Counted from the first letter of the stretch, positions 19,738 through 31,564 are shown. The stretch: 64,000 nucleotides of DNA from Psychromarinibacter sp048262455 (GCA_048262455.1 JBLXFD010000003.1:62001-126000); one strand, 5' to 3'. Notes: generated from the sequence alone by a model not told the origin. A program made the numbers and translations.

Positions 19738-21159
19738 ATGACCGATGCCCCCTTCCGCCCCTTCGAGACCGCGCTGGACCGCGACGCCGCCCTCGCCCGG
19801 CTGCGCGAGGCCGTCGCCGGCGCCGACGACGGCGAGCTGTTCCTGGAGCGCAGCCGCTCGGAGATGGTGCATTTCGACGACGGGCGGGTGAAGACCGCCA
19901 GCTACGACGCCTCCGAGGGCTTCGGCCTGCGCGCGGTCTGCGGCGAGACCGCCGGTTACGCCCATTCCAGCGAGATATCAGAACCCGCCCTCGCCCGCGC
20001 CGTCGAGACCGCGCGCCTTGCCGTGGGCGCCGGCGGCGGCACCCTCGCGCCCGCGCCGCAGGCCACCAACCGGCGGCTCTACGGCGACGGCAACCCGCTG
20101 GACGGCGTGCCCTTCCCGGTGAAGATCGACACCCTGCGCGAGATCGACGCCTTCGCCCGCGGGCTGGACCGGCGGGTGGTGCAGGTTTCCGCCACCCTCG
20201 CCGCCTCGATGCAGGAGGTCGAGATCCTGCGCCCCGAGGGCACGCTGGTGCGCGACGCCCGCCCGATGACGCGGCTGAACGTGCAGGTGATCGTCGAACA
20301 GGACGGCCGCCGCGAGACCGGCAGCCACGGCGGCGGCGGGCGGCACATGCTGACCGGGCTGATGACCGCGGAGCACTGGCAGGGCGTGGCCCGCGAGGCG
20401 CTGCGCATCGCGCTGGTCAACCTCGAGGCAGAGCCCGCCCCCGCCGGGGTGATGGACGTGGTGCTGGGCGCCGGATGGCCCGGCATCCTGCTGCACGAGG
20501 CGGTGGGCCACGGGCTGGAGGGCGACTTCAACCGCAAGCAAAGCTCGGCCTTCGCCGGCCTGATGGGACAGCGCGTCGCCGCCCCCGGGGTGACGGTGCT
20601 GGACGACGGCACGATCCCGGACCGGCGCGGATCGATCACCGTCGACGACGAGGGCACGCCCTCGGGCCGCAACGTGCTGATCGAGGACGGTATCCTCGTG
20701 GGCTACATGCAGGACCGCCAGAACGCGCGGCTGATGGGAGTCCAGCCCACCGGCAACGGGCGGCGGCAGAGCTACGCGCATATCCCGATGCCGCGGATGA
20801 CCAATACCTACATGCTGGGCGGCGAGGCGCGGCCCGAGGAGATCCTGGCCGACCTGAAGGACGGGATCTACGCGGTCGGCTTCGGCGGCGGGCAGGTGGA
20901 CATCACCTCGGGCAAGTTCGTCTTCTCCTGCACCGAAGCCTACCGCGTGCGGAACGGCAAGCTGGGCGGCCCGGTGAAGGGCGCCACGCTGATCGGCGAC
21001 GGCGCCACGGCGCTGCAGCAGATCCGCGCCATCGGCAACGACATGGCGCTGGATCCGGGCGTGGGCAACTGCGGCAAGGCGGGGCAATGGGTGCCGGTGG
21101 GCGTGGGCCAGCCGACGCTGATGATCGGCGGGCTGACGGTAGGCGGCTCTGCCACCTGA
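19738..21159 (+). CDS. tldD: Metalloprotease TldD
   Basis: This protein of about 473 residues matches the usual TldD length and contains the HExxxH zinc motif as HEAVGH, followed by GLEGDFNRK. TldD pairs with TldE/PmbA to form a heterodimeric protease that processes unfolded peptides; tldE is not in this window. The start at 19738 leaves out a 31-residue extension lacking conservation signals. Its promoter lies in the 197-bp divergent gap to ctaC. Confidence 0.95.
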   Translation: MTDAPFRPFETALDRDAALARLREAVAGADDGELFLERSRSEMVHFDDGRVKTASYDASEGFGLRAVCGETAGYAHSSEISEPALARAVETARLAVGAGGGTLAPAPQATNRRLYGDGNPLDGVPFPVKIDTLREIDAFARGLDRRVVQVSATLAASMQEVEILRPEGTLVRDARPMTRLNVQVIVEQDGRRETGSHGGGGRHMLTGLMTAEHWQGVAREALRIALVNLEAEPAPAGVMDVVLGAGWPGILLHEAVGHGLEGDFNRKQSSAFAGLMGQRVAAPGVTVLDDGTIPDRRGSITVDDEGTPSGRNVLIEDGILVGYMQDRQNARLMGVQPTGNGRRQSYAHIPMPRMTNTYMLGGEARPEEILADLKDGIYAVGFGGGQVDITSGKFVFSCTEAYRVRNGKLGGPVKGATLIGDGATALQQIRAIGNDMALDPGVGNCGKAGQWVPVGVGQPTLMIGGLTVGGSAT

Positions 21160-21294
21160 GGCCTCGGGGTGACGGTGAAGGTATAACGGAAGTCTTGCCG
21201 CGTGTTCGGATAAAATTTTCAGGGAATGTGCGGCGGTTTACCAAGTTTTAACCGGTCTGGCGCCATACCTAGGGAAGCAAGACGGCGGACCAGG

Positions 21295-22458
21295 ATGGCC
21301 AAGGAAACTCTCCCTTCACCTCACCCCCTCACCCCACCCCGAAGTGAGGATGACTGGTCATCCTGGTTCCGCCTCTTGCGACCCCGCCGCGTCGGGCCCA
21401 CCACCTTCCGCAGGCTGCTGGCCGAACACGGCTCTGCCGCCGCCGCGCTTGACGCGCTGCCCGGGATCGCCCGCGCTGCCGGGGTTGATGATTACACCGC
21501 CTGCCCCCCGGGCGTCGCCGCCGCAGAGATCGCTGCGGGCCGCCGCGCCGGGGCCCGCCCGCTGGCGCTGGGCGCCCCCGCTTACCCCGCCGCCCTGTCG
21601 CAACTGCCCGACGCCCCCCCGGTGCTCTGGCTGCTGGGCAACGACACCCTGCTGACCCGCCCGCTGGTGGCGCTGGTGGGCGCGCGCAACGCCTCCTCGC
21701 TGGGCACCCGCATGGCACGGCAGCTTGGCGCGGGGCTGGCAGAGGCGGGGTTCGCCGTCGTCTCCGGCCTCGCGCGCGGCATCGACGCCGCCGCCCACCT
21801 CGCGGCGCTGGAGGGCGGGACGGTGGCGGTGCTCGCCGGCGGGGTCGATACCTGCTATCCGGCGGAAAACGCAGAGCTTTACCACCAGATCGCCCAGCGC
21901 GGGCTGCACCTGTCGGAACAGCCCCCGGGGATGCAGCCCCAGGCCCGCCACTTCCCGGCACGCAACCGCATCATCTCGGGCCTCGCCCGCGCGGTGGTGG
22001 TGATCGAGGCGGCGGCGAAGTCCGGCAGCCTCATCACCGCCCGCAACGCGCTGGACCAGGGGCGCGAGGTGATGGCGGTGCCCGGCCACCCCTTCGACGC
22101 CCGCGCGGCCGGCTGCAACATGCTGATCCGCGACGGCGCGCTGCTGGTGCGCTCGGCGGCCGACGTGATCGACGCGGTGGGTCCGGCCGCCGCCCACGCC
22201 GAACAACCGGAACTGCGCCTCGCCGCGCCCTCGCCCCCCGCGCCGGAGCCGCGCAAGGGGCAGGTGCGTCGCGCGCTGGCCTCCGCCGCCGCGCTGCACG
22301 GGCAGATCCTCGACCGCCTCGGCCCCAGCCCCCTGGCGGAGGACCAGCTGATCCGCGACCTCGGCCTGCCGGCGGGCACCGTGGCGCCGGAAATCGTCGC
22401 GCTGGAACTGGACGGCCGGATCGAACGGCGGGCCGGCGGGCTGCTGTCGCGGCGCTGA
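21295..22458 (+). CDS. dprA: DNA-processing protein DprA
   Basis: This 387-residue protein has a Rossmann-type DprA domain with VALVGARNASSLGTRMA, SGLARGIDAAAH, LAGGVDTCYP and SGSLITARNALDQGREV, and a C-terminal winged-helix region (about 320-385). DprA loads RecA onto incoming single-stranded DNA during transformation. It is also found in species never seen to be competent. The AT-richer 135-bp gap before it may hold its promoter. Confidence 0.93.
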   Translation: MAKETLPSPHPLTPPRSEDDWSSWFRLLRPRRVGPTTFRRLLAEHGSAAAALDALPGIARAAGVDDYTACPPGVAAAEIAAGRRAGARPLALGAPAYPAALSQLPDAPPVLWLLGNDTLLTRPLVALVGARNASSLGTRMARQLGAGLAEAGFAVVSGLARGIDAAAHLAALEGGTVAVLAGGVDTCYPAENAELYHQIAQRGLHLSEQPPGMQPQARHFPARNRIISGLARAVVVIEAAAKSGSLITARNALDQGREVMAVPGHPFDARAAGCNMLIRDGALLVRSAADVIDAVGPAAAHAEQPELRLAAPSPPAPEPRKGQVRRALASAAALHGQILDRLGPSPLAEDQLIRDLGLPAGTVAPEIVALELDGRIERRAGGLLSRR

Positions 22459-22618
22459 CGAACCGGCCCGGCGTCCGGGCCCCTCGGCTCAAAACCGCTC
22501 TTCAAACAGGCGCTTGCACGCCGCCGGTCCCGGCGCCCGAACCGCCTCATTGACATTCCCCCACCTGCGCCCACATCTTGCGCCGCCACGAGCAGCCACA
22601 ACAATCGGAAGGACTGCC

Positions 22619-25255
<2,637 letters not shown>

Positions 25256-25311
25256 CCGCCCCCACCACGCCCCCTCTGCCAATTCTTCTGGTTCCAAATA
25301 TCCCGGGGGCG

Positions 25312-25356
25312 TGGGGGCAGAGCCCCCACCCGGTCGGACCGCGCAGCGGTCCGACC
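25312..25356. repeat. Double-hairpin intergenic element after topA
   Basis: Two perfect hairpins lie side by side: TGGGGGC-AGA-GCCCCCA (25312-25328) and an 11-bp stem GGTCGGACCGC-GCA-GCGGTCCGACC (25332-25356). They are preceded by AAATATCCCGGGGG. The sequence style is that of short palindromic intergenic elements common in Rhodobacterales genomes, and it may also terminate topA transcription. Confidence 0.6.
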
Positions 25357-25466
25357 CCCCTCTCTCCTCCAAATCACAACATATTCAATCTCGCGAATTC
25401 GTGACTGGCCCCGCGCCGCCCGGTCCTGCAGGAAGGCCCCGACGCAACAAGAGTACGGAGCCAACC

Positions 25467-26021
25467 ATGCCCATTACCCCCACCCGCCGCCGCCTGCTTG
25501 CCGGGGCCGGTGCCTCCCTGCTTCTGCCCGCCGCCGCACGGGCCGCCGCGCCGGCGGTTGCCGCGCGCAATATCTCGAGTTTCGCGCAACAGGACTGGCG
25601 CGAACACTTCAGCGAGCTGGGCACGGGCGCCATCGTCGCCGACATCACCTCGCGGGCGCTGCACTGGTGGTCGGGGGACGGCACCGGCTACCGCATCTTT
25701 CCCACCTCGGTGCCCCGGACCGAGGAACTGACGCGCCGCGGCTATACCAAGGTGGTGCGCAAGCGGGTGGGCCCCGACTGGACCCCGACCCCCTCGATGA
25801 TCGAGCGGGACCCCACGCTCAAGTACATGCCCCCCGGCCCGGACAACCCGCTGGGCACCCACGCCATGTACCTCGACTGGCCCGCCTACCTGATCCACGG
25901 CACCCATGACACGCGCAAGATCGGCCGCCCGTCCTCGGATGGCTGCATCGGGCTGTACAACGAGCAGGTGGAGGCGCTCTACGCGCTGGTGCCGATCGGC
26001 ACCCAGGTGCGGCTGCTCTGA
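25467..26021 (+). CDS. L,D-transpeptidase (YkuD domain), Tat-type signal
   Basis: This 184-residue protein has an N-terminal RRRLLAGAGASLLLPAAARA that looks like a twin-arginine signal, and a YkuD catalytic core ending in HGTHDTRKIGRPSSDGCIGL, which holds the catalytic His and the SxGC cysteine. It probably acts in the periplasm, making 3-3 peptidoglycan cross-links or attaching lipoproteins. It stands alone between topA and the CoA-transferase operon. Confidence 0.9.
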   Translation: MPITPTRRRLLAGAGASLLLPAAARAAAPAVAARNISSFAQQDWREHFSELGTGAIVADITSRALHWWSGDGTGYRIFPTSVPRTEELTRRGYTKVVRKRVGPDWTPTPSMIERDPTLKYMPPGPDNPLGTHAMYLDWPAYLIHGTHDTRKIGRPSSDGCIGLYNEQVEALYALVPIGTQVRLL

Positions 26022-26116
26022 CCGGCGCGGAGCCCCGGCCCCGGGGCGCCACGTTGACTTATCCGCTGCGGCGCGACATTACCGACCGGAACGAAACCGG
26101 TCCCAGGGAGTGTCAG

Positions 26117-26812
26117 ATGCAGAAGGTATTCGGATCCGCCGCAGAGGCGCTTGACGGGATCCTGTTCGATGGGATGCAGATCGCCTCCGGCGGTTTCGGC
26201 CTTTGCGGCATTCCCGAGAACCTGATCGCCGCGATCCGCGATGCCGGCACCAAGGACATCACCATCGCCTCGAACAACTGCGGCGTGGACGATTTCGGCC
26301 TCGGCGTGCTGCTGAAGACCCGGCAGATCAAGAAGATGATCTCTTCCTACGTCGGCGAGAACGCCGAATTCATGCGCCAGTACCTTTCGGGCGAGCTGGA
26401 ACTGGAGTTCAACCCGCAGGGCACGCTGGCAGAGCGGATGCGCGCCGGCGGCTGCGGCATCCCGGGCTTCTACACCAAGACCGGCGTGGGCACCGTCATC
26501 GCCGAGGGCAAGGAGCACAAGGACTTCGACGGCGAAACCTATATCCTCGAACGAGCCATCGTCGCCGACGTCTCGATCGTCAAGGCCTGGAAGGCCGACG
26601 ACACCGGCAACCTGATGTTCCGCAAGACCGCGCGCAACTTCAACCCGCCGGCGGCGATGTGCGGCAAGATCTGCGTCGCCGAGGTCGAGGAAATCGTCCC
26701 GCGCGGCAGCCTCGACCCCGACAAGATCCACCTGCCCGGCATCTTCGTGCACCGGCTGATCCAGGGCGAGCACGAAAAGCGGATCGAGCAGCGCACCACC
26801 CGCGCCGCCTGA
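26117..26812 (+). CDS. scoA: 3-oxoacid CoA-transferase subunit A
   Basis: This 231-residue protein has the family I CoA-transferase alpha-subunit signatures: GGFGLCGIPENL, SNNCGVDDFGLG and the GAGGY-like stretch changed to GGCGIPGFYTKTGVGT. With subunit B it moves CoA from succinyl-CoA to acetoacetate or a related acid. A GGGAG site lies upstream of the ATG. Unusually, its partner gene is 2.25 kb downstream with two sensor kinase genes between them. Confidence 0.93.
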   Translation: MQKVFGSAAEALDGILFDGMQIASGGFGLCGIPENLIAAIRDAGTKDITIASNNCGVDDFGLGVLLKTRQIKKMISSYVGENAEFMRQYLSGELELEFNPQGTLAERMRAGGCGIPGFYTKTGVGTVIAEGKEHKDFDGETYILERAIVADVSIVKAWKADDTGNLMFRKTARNFNPPAAMCGKICVAEVEEIVPRGSLDPDKIHLPGIFVHRLIQGEHEKRIEQRTTRAA

Positions 26813-26905
26813 TTCCCACCCCAACCCGGCCCGCCCCGGCAAGTTTTGGCGGCGACAGACAAGGAATTCGCCGCTACACTGGCTGAAGGGACGGACGGGA
26901 CACGG

Positions 26906-27946
26906 ATGATGGACACGGTTTTCACCGAGCGCGACGACCGCGAAGAACTGACCTGCGACGAGGCTCTGCAGAAGTTCTCGCGCTCAAACGTGGCGATGGT
27001 ACTGACCAACGCGGACCTCGAGGATTGTCCCATCGTCTACGTGAACGAGGCCTTCACAAAGCTTACCGGCTACTCGCGCGACATGGCGATCGGCCGGAAC
27101 TGCCGGTTCCTGCAGGGCCCCAAGACCGAGACGCGCAAGAAGGCCCGGATGCAGGCGGCGATCGAGTCCGGTGAAGACGTGGCGCTGGAGGTGATCAACT
27201 ACCGCGCCGACGGCACCGAGTTCCGCAACAGCCTGCTGATCACCCCGATCCACGAAGAGGACGACCGCCACTGCTACTACCTTGGCCTGCTGCGCGAGCA
27301 GAGCGAGGAAGAGCGGCGGCTGAACGGCGAAGAGACCGACGCGATCCTGCACGAGCTGCAGCACCGGGTGAAGAACCACCTGTCGATGATCGTCGGCATG
27401 ATCCGCATCCAGGCCCGCAACTCTGACGCCGGCGCCGATTTCAGCGCGATCTCCCGGCGGATCGAAAGCCTGCAGCTGCTGTACGAGGAGATGACCGCCT
27501 CGGAAGGCCGGCGCAGCGGCGACGTGATCGACCTCGGCGCCTACCTTGGCCGCATCGCCAATACCATCGGTCACCTCGACGGCCGCCCCGGCGTGCGCGT
27601 CAACATCGAGGTGTCGCCGATGCAGGTGAGCACCGAGAACGCCATGCGGATCGGGCTGGTGATCTCCGAGGTGCTGACCAATGCGCTGCAGCACGCCTTC
27701 GACGGCCGCGATTCCGGCGGGGTCGAGCTGCGGGTGATGCCCATGGGCGACGGCGGCCTGCGCGCCATGGTCACCGACGACGGCATCGGCCTGCCCGCCG
27801 ACAGCCTCTGGCCGGACAAGTCCGGCCTTGGCGGACGGATCGTGCGCGCGCTGGTGGACGGGCTGGAAGGCACGCTGGTGGTCAGCCGCGGCGCGGTCGG
27901 CACCGTGGTGTCGCTGGACGTGCCCGAGGCGCGACTGAATTTCTGA
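26906..27946 (+). CDS. LOV-domain blue-light histidine kinase (EL346 type), copy 1
   Basis: This 346-residue sensor kinase has an N-terminal LOV domain with the photoactive cysteine C66 in GRNCRFLQG, and flavin-contact elements NYRADGTEFRNSL. A HisKA_2/HWE-like dimerisation or phosphoacceptor box follows with H153 in ELQHRVKNHLSM, then an ATPase domain with TNALQHAF (N-box) and DDGIGLP. The layout and exact length match LOV-HK EL346 of Erythrobacter. The start at 26906 makes it equal in length to its neighbour; a TTG start at 26846 is possible. It lacks membrane segments, so it should be cytosolic. Confidence 0.88.
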   Translation: MMDTVFTERDDREELTCDEALQKFSRSNVAMVLTNADLEDCPIVYVNEAFTKLTGYSRDMAIGRNCRFLQGPKTETRKKARMQAAIESGEDVALEVINYRADGTEFRNSLLITPIHEEDDRHCYYLGLLREQSEEERRLNGEETDAILHELQHRVKNHLSMIVGMIRIQARNSDAGADFSAISRRIESLQLLYEEMTASEGRRSGDVIDLGAYLGRIANTIGHLDGRPGVRVNIEVSPMQVSTENAMRIGLVISEVLTNALQHAFDGRDSGGVELRVMPMGDGGLRAMVTDDGIGLPADSLWPDKSGLGGRIVRALVDGLEGTLVVSRGAVGTVVSLDVPEARLNF

Positions 27947-28022
27947 TGCCGGTTGCACCCGCGGATTGCAGCGATAGTTTCACGGGTACGGTGATCCTGC
28001 CCCATCCTGAAGTAGCGGACGC

Positions 28023-29063
28023 ATGAACGAACAGACATTCCGGGAACTTCCCGATCTCGAGGCCTTCCGCATCCTGGCAGAGTCGCCCATCTCGATGGTG
28101 CTGACCAACCCGCACCTCGACGACAACCCCATCGTCTACGTCAACCGCGCCTTCGAACGGGTGACCGGCTACAGCGCCAGCAGCGCGGTGGGCCGCAACT
28201 GCCGTTTCCTGCAGGGCGAGGACACCGACCCCGAGGACGTGCAGCGGATCCGCCGCGCGCTGTCGGACGAGGTCGAGACCACGGTGGACATCGTCAACTA
28301 CACCGCCGAGGGCCAGCGTTTCCTGAACCGCCTGCTGCTGACGCCGATCTACGACAGCGCCGGCGAGCTGACGCATTTCCTTGGCATTCAGAAGCGGCTG
28401 ACCGACACCGAGGCGCGCAACTCGGTCAACGTCAACCAGCACGCCATGCGCGAGCTGAAGCACCGGGTGAAGAACCACCTGGCCATGGTGGTCAGCATGG
28501 TGCGCCTGCACGGCCGCTCCAAGGACGTCATGACCGACAACCTGTCGCTCGCGCGGCGGGTGGAAAGCCTGCAGCTGCTGTACGAGGAAATGAGCGACCC
28601 GGCCTCCGGCCAGCGCAGCGGCAACGTCTCGCTGGGCGCCTACATCTCGCGGCTCGCCAGCGCCACCGCCCACCTCGACAGCCGCGAGGGCATCCGCCTG
28701 AAGACCGACATCGGCAACGTCACCTGCGGGTCCGAACTGGCGGGCAAGATCGGCCTTGTGATGTCCGAGGTCTTCACCAACGCGCTACAGCACGCCTTCG
28801 TCGGCCGCGACAGCGGCGTTCTGACCGTCACGCTGGAGCCCGAGGGCGACGAGGCGGCGGTCTTCACCGTCACCGACGACGGCGTCGGGATGGAGCGCGA
28901 GGACCAGTGGCCCGCCATGTCCAGCGTCGGCGGCCGCGTGGTGCTGGGTTTCATCAAGGAGCTGGACGCCGACCTCGACCTGTCCAGCGGCCCGCAGGGC
29001 ACCACCGTGCGCCTGCGCTTCCCGATCACAACCGTAGACGAAGACTTGGAAGGAGTGTCCTGA
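28023..29063 (+). CDS. LOV-domain blue-light histidine kinase (EL346 type), copy 2
   Basis: This 346-residue paralogue of the preceding gene has the LOV cysteine C60 in GRNCRFLQG, the flavin-contact stretch NYTAEGQRFLNRLLLTPI, the phosphoacceptor H147 in ELKHRVKNHLAM, and the ATPase N-box TNALQHAF with DDGVGME. It ends three bases before the ATG of scoB, and the scoB ribosome site (GGAAGGAGTG) is inside its last codons, so it is translationally coupled to the CoA-transferase gene. No response regulator is nearby. Confidence 0.9.
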   Translation: MNEQTFRELPDLEAFRILAESPISMVLTNPHLDDNPIVYVNRAFERVTGYSASSAVGRNCRFLQGEDTDPEDVQRIRRALSDEVETTVDIVNYTAEGQRFLNRLLLTPIYDSAGELTHFLGIQKRLTDTEARNSVNVNQHAMRELKHRVKNHLAMVVSMVRLHGRSKDVMTDNLSLARRVESLQLLYEEMSDPASGQRSGNVSLGAYISRLASATAHLDSREGIRLKTDIGNVTCGSELAGKIGLVMSEVFTNALQHAFVGRDSGVLTVTLEPEGDEAAVFTVTDDGVGMEREDQWPAMSSVGGRVVLGFIKELDADLDLSSGPQGTTVRLRFPITTVDEDLEGVS

Positions 29064-29066
29064 ACG

Positions 29067-29693
29067 ATGCCTTGGGACAGGAACCAGATGGCGGCCCGTG
29101 CCGCGCAGGAACTTGAAGACGGCATGTACGTGAACCTCGGCATCGGGATCCCGACGCTGGTGGCCAACTACATCCCCGACGGCGTCGACGTGACGCTGCA
29201 GTCCGAGAACGGGATGCTGGGCATCGGCCCCTTCCCGACCGAGGAAGAGATCGACCCGGACCTGATCAATGCCGGCAAGCAGACGGTCACCGAACTGGAC
29301 CGCACCAGCTACTTCGACAGCGCCATGAGCTTCGGCATGATCCGCGGCGGCAAGATCGCCATGGCGATTCTCGGCGCGATGGAGGTCAACGAGAAGGGCG
29401 ACCTGGCGAACTGGATGATCCCGGGCAAGCTGGTCAAGGGCATGGGCGGCGCCATGGATCTTGTGGCCGGCGTCAAGCGCGTGGTGGTGGTCATGGACCA
29501 CACCAACAAGGCGGGCGAATCGAAGGTGCTGAAGGAATGCACCCTGCCGCTGACCGGCACCGGAGTCGTGAACCGGATCATCACCAACCTCGGCGTTCTG
29601 GACGTGACCGAGGGCGGCCTGAAGATCGTGGAGCTGGCGGAGGGCGTCAGCCGCGAGGAGATGATCGAGAAGACCCAGGCCACCATCGTCTGA
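29067..29693 (+). CDS. scoB: 3-oxoacid CoA-transferase subunit B
   Basis: This 208-residue beta subunit has the conserved opening GMYVNLGIGIPTLVANYIP and the catalytic glutamate E47 in SENGMLGIGP, which forms the gamma-glutamyl-CoA intermediate. It works with the alpha subunit encoded at 26117. Spacing of three bases to the LOV kinase gene upstream implies one transcript for the kinase and this enzyme. The downstream SDR gene follows after 42 bp. Confidence 0.93.
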   Translation: MPWDRNQMAARAAQELEDGMYVNLGIGIPTLVANYIPDGVDVTLQSENGMLGIGPFPTEEEIDPDLINAGKQTVTELDRTSYFDSAMSFGMIRGGKIAMAILGAMEVNEKGDLANWMIPGKLVKGMGGAMDLVAGVKRVVVVMDHTNKAGESKVLKECTLPLTGTGVVNRIITNLGVLDVTEGGLKIVELAEGVSREEMIEKTQATIV

Positions 29694-29735
29694 ACCGGCG
29701 AAGGCGGCCCTGCCGGGCACCAGGAGCGCAAGCAA

Positions 29736-30437
29736 ATGACCGACAAGACCTGCCTGATCATCGGCGGCGGCCGCGGCATGGGCGGCGCCACCGCCCGAGA
29801 AATGCATGCCCGCGGCTACAAGCTGGCGCTGATGTCGCCGTCGGACAGCTGCGAGGAACTGGCGGCGGAGCTGGGCGGCGTCGCGCACCGGGGCCGCGCC
29901 GAGGAAGCCTCGGACACCCGCGCCGCCTTCGACCTTGCCATGCAGACCTACGGACGGATCGACGCCTGTCTGATCCACGTGGGTGGCCCGCCCAAGGGCG
30001 AGCTGCTGGAGATCCCCGAAAGCGACTGGGACCTCGGGCACGACATGGTGCTGAAGCCGGTGATCCGGCTGGCCAAGCTGCTGACTCCGGTGATGGAGGC
30101 GCAGGGCGGCGGGTCGATCGTGAACATCACCACGTTTTCCGCCTTCGAACCCTCGCTGCTGTTCCCCACCTCCAGCGTCTACCGCGTCGGTGTCTCCAGC
30201 TTCACCAAGCTCTACGCCGACCGCTACGGCCCCGCGAACATTCGCATGAATTGCCTGCTGCCCGGCTTCACCGACAGCCGGCCGCTGCCGCAGAAGTATG
30301 CCGACATGTCGCCGATGGGCCGGCTGGGCCGGGCCGAGGAACAGGCCAAGGCCGCGGCCTTCCTGCTGAGCGAGGATTCCAGCTACATCACCGGCCAGTC
30401 GCTGCGGGTGGACGGCGGGGTGACGCGGCACATGTGA
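29736..30437 (+). CDS. Divergent SDR-family protein lacking the usual YxxxK
   Basis: This 233-residue protein has the SDR cofactor motif GGGRGMGGATA and the late RMNCLLPGFTDSRP and ITGQSLRVDGG blocks. At the place where the catalytic Tyr and Lys are expected, the text is TSSVYRVGVSSFTK; aligned on FTK, Ser and Arg occupy the Tyr and Lys positions. Such divergent SDRs are known but have unclear activity. It follows scoB by 42 bp with a good CAGGAG site, so it may belong to the same operon. Confidence 0.75.
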   Translation: MTDKTCLIIGGGRGMGGATAREMHARGYKLALMSPSDSCEELAAELGGVAHRGRAEEASDTRAAFDLAMQTYGRIDACLIHVGGPPKGELLEIPESDWDLGHDMVLKPVIRLAKLLTPVMEAQGGGSIVNITTFSAFEPSLLFPTSSVYRVGVSSFTKLYADRYGPANIRMNCLLPGFTDSRPLPQKYADMSPMGRLGRAEEQAKAAAFLLSEDSSYITGQSLRVDGGVTRHM

Positions 30438-30456
30438 CGCGTGCTATCGTCGCGCC

Positions 30457-30864
30457 ATGACCGGAAAACCGACGCATTCGTCCAGCACCAACCCCTACAT
30501 CCCCAAGGGTGACGGCGACGCGCCCGTGCAGGCCTATATCGCAGCCATGCCCGGATGGAAGTCGGCGCTCGGACGGCGGATCGACGGGATCGTCACGGCG
30601 GGCTTTCCCGAGGTCCGCAAGCAGGTGCGGTGGAACACGCCCTTCTACGGCAAGCCGGACGGCTGGTTCATGGCCATGTACTGCCACAGGGCCTACGTGC
30701 AGATCACCTTCCTGACGGGCACCGCGCTGGACCCGGTGCCGCCGAAACCCTCCCGCGTTGAAGGCGTCCGCTACCTGCACATCCGCGAAGGCGAGGCGCT
30801 GGACGAGGCGCAGCTGGCGGACTGGGTGCGGCAGGCGGTGGCGCTGCCGGGCCGGGCGCTTTAG
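30457..30864 (+). CDS. DUF1801 domain protein
   Basis: This 135-residue protein shows the DUF1801 (YdhG-like) pattern: a start rich in PYIPKGDGDAPVQAYIAAMPGWK, then RRIDGIVTAGFPEVRKQVRWNTPFYG, a central VQITFLTG strand and a C-terminal helix. The family has no established biochemical role. The ATG lies 20 bases after the SDR stop. Confidence 0.8.
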   Translation: MTGKPTHSSSTNPYIPKGDGDAPVQAYIAAMPGWKSALGRRIDGIVTAGFPEVRKQVRWNTPFYGKPDGWFMAMYCHRAYVQITFLTGTALDPVPPKPSRVEGVRYLHIREGEALDEAQLADWVRQAVALPGRAL

Positions 30865-30934
30865 CCTGCGTCACCTGCATGGTTCTCGGCACCCGCATGG
30901 CCTATCCTGCCGCCGATCCGGCGAAGGAAGACAG

Positions 30935-31561
30935 ATGACAGGCACCCGCAAGCGCGACGCAGAGACCACGCGGCTGCGGATCCTAGAGGCCGCGCGCGAT
31001 GCCTTCGCGGCAAGCGGCCTCGCCGGCGCCCGGGTGGACCTGATCGCAGAGCGCGCGGGCGTCAACAAGCGGATGCTCTACCACTACTTCGGCTCCAAGC
31101 GGGCGCTGTTCACGGCGGTGCTGGAGCAGGCCTACCTCGACATCCGCCAAGCCGAGCAGCGGCTGGACCTGGACCGCCTGCCGCCGCTGGAGGCGCTGGA
31201 GCGACTGGTACGTTTCACATGGGACTATTACCTCGCGAACCCCGGTTTCGTGACCCTCGTCAACAACGAGAACCTGCACCGCGCGCGGCACCTGTCGACG
31301 CTGCCGGCGCTGCCGGATGCGACCCGCAGCCTCGTGACCATGACCCGCGGGATCCTTGACCGCGGGGTGGCCGAGGGCAGCATCCGCCCCGGCATCGACC
31401 CGGTGCAGCTGAGCCTGACGATAGCGGCCATCGGTTACTACTACCTTACCAACCGCTTCACCGGCTCGGTGCTGTTCCAGACCGACATGATGGCCCCCGA
31501 GGCACTGCAGGCGCGGCTGGACTTCAACGTCGACACGGTCCTGCGGCTGGTGCGCGCCTGA
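30935..31561 (+). CDS. TetR-family transcriptional regulator
   Basis: This 208-residue regulator has the TetR helix-turn-helix at about 10-58 (LRILEAARDAFAASGLAGARV, AERAGVNKRMLYHYFGSKRALF) and a helical ligand-binding C-terminal domain. The start at 30935 is preceded by GGAAG. It is convergent with the acyl-CoA catabolic operon (stop codons 3 bp apart), which makes that operon a reasonable target; a palindromic site lies upstream of the operon at 35880. Confidence 0.9.
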   Translation: MTGTRKRDAETTRLRILEAARDAFAASGLAGARVDLIAERAGVNKRMLYHYFGSKRALFTAVLEQAYLDIRQAEQRLDLDRLPPLEALERLVRFTWDYYLANPGFVTLVNNENLHRARHLSTLPALPDATRSLVTMTRGILDRGVAEGSIRPGIDPVQLSLTIAAIGYYYLTNRFTGSVLFQTDMMAPEALQARLDFNVDTVLRLVRA

Positions 31562-31564
31562 GGC

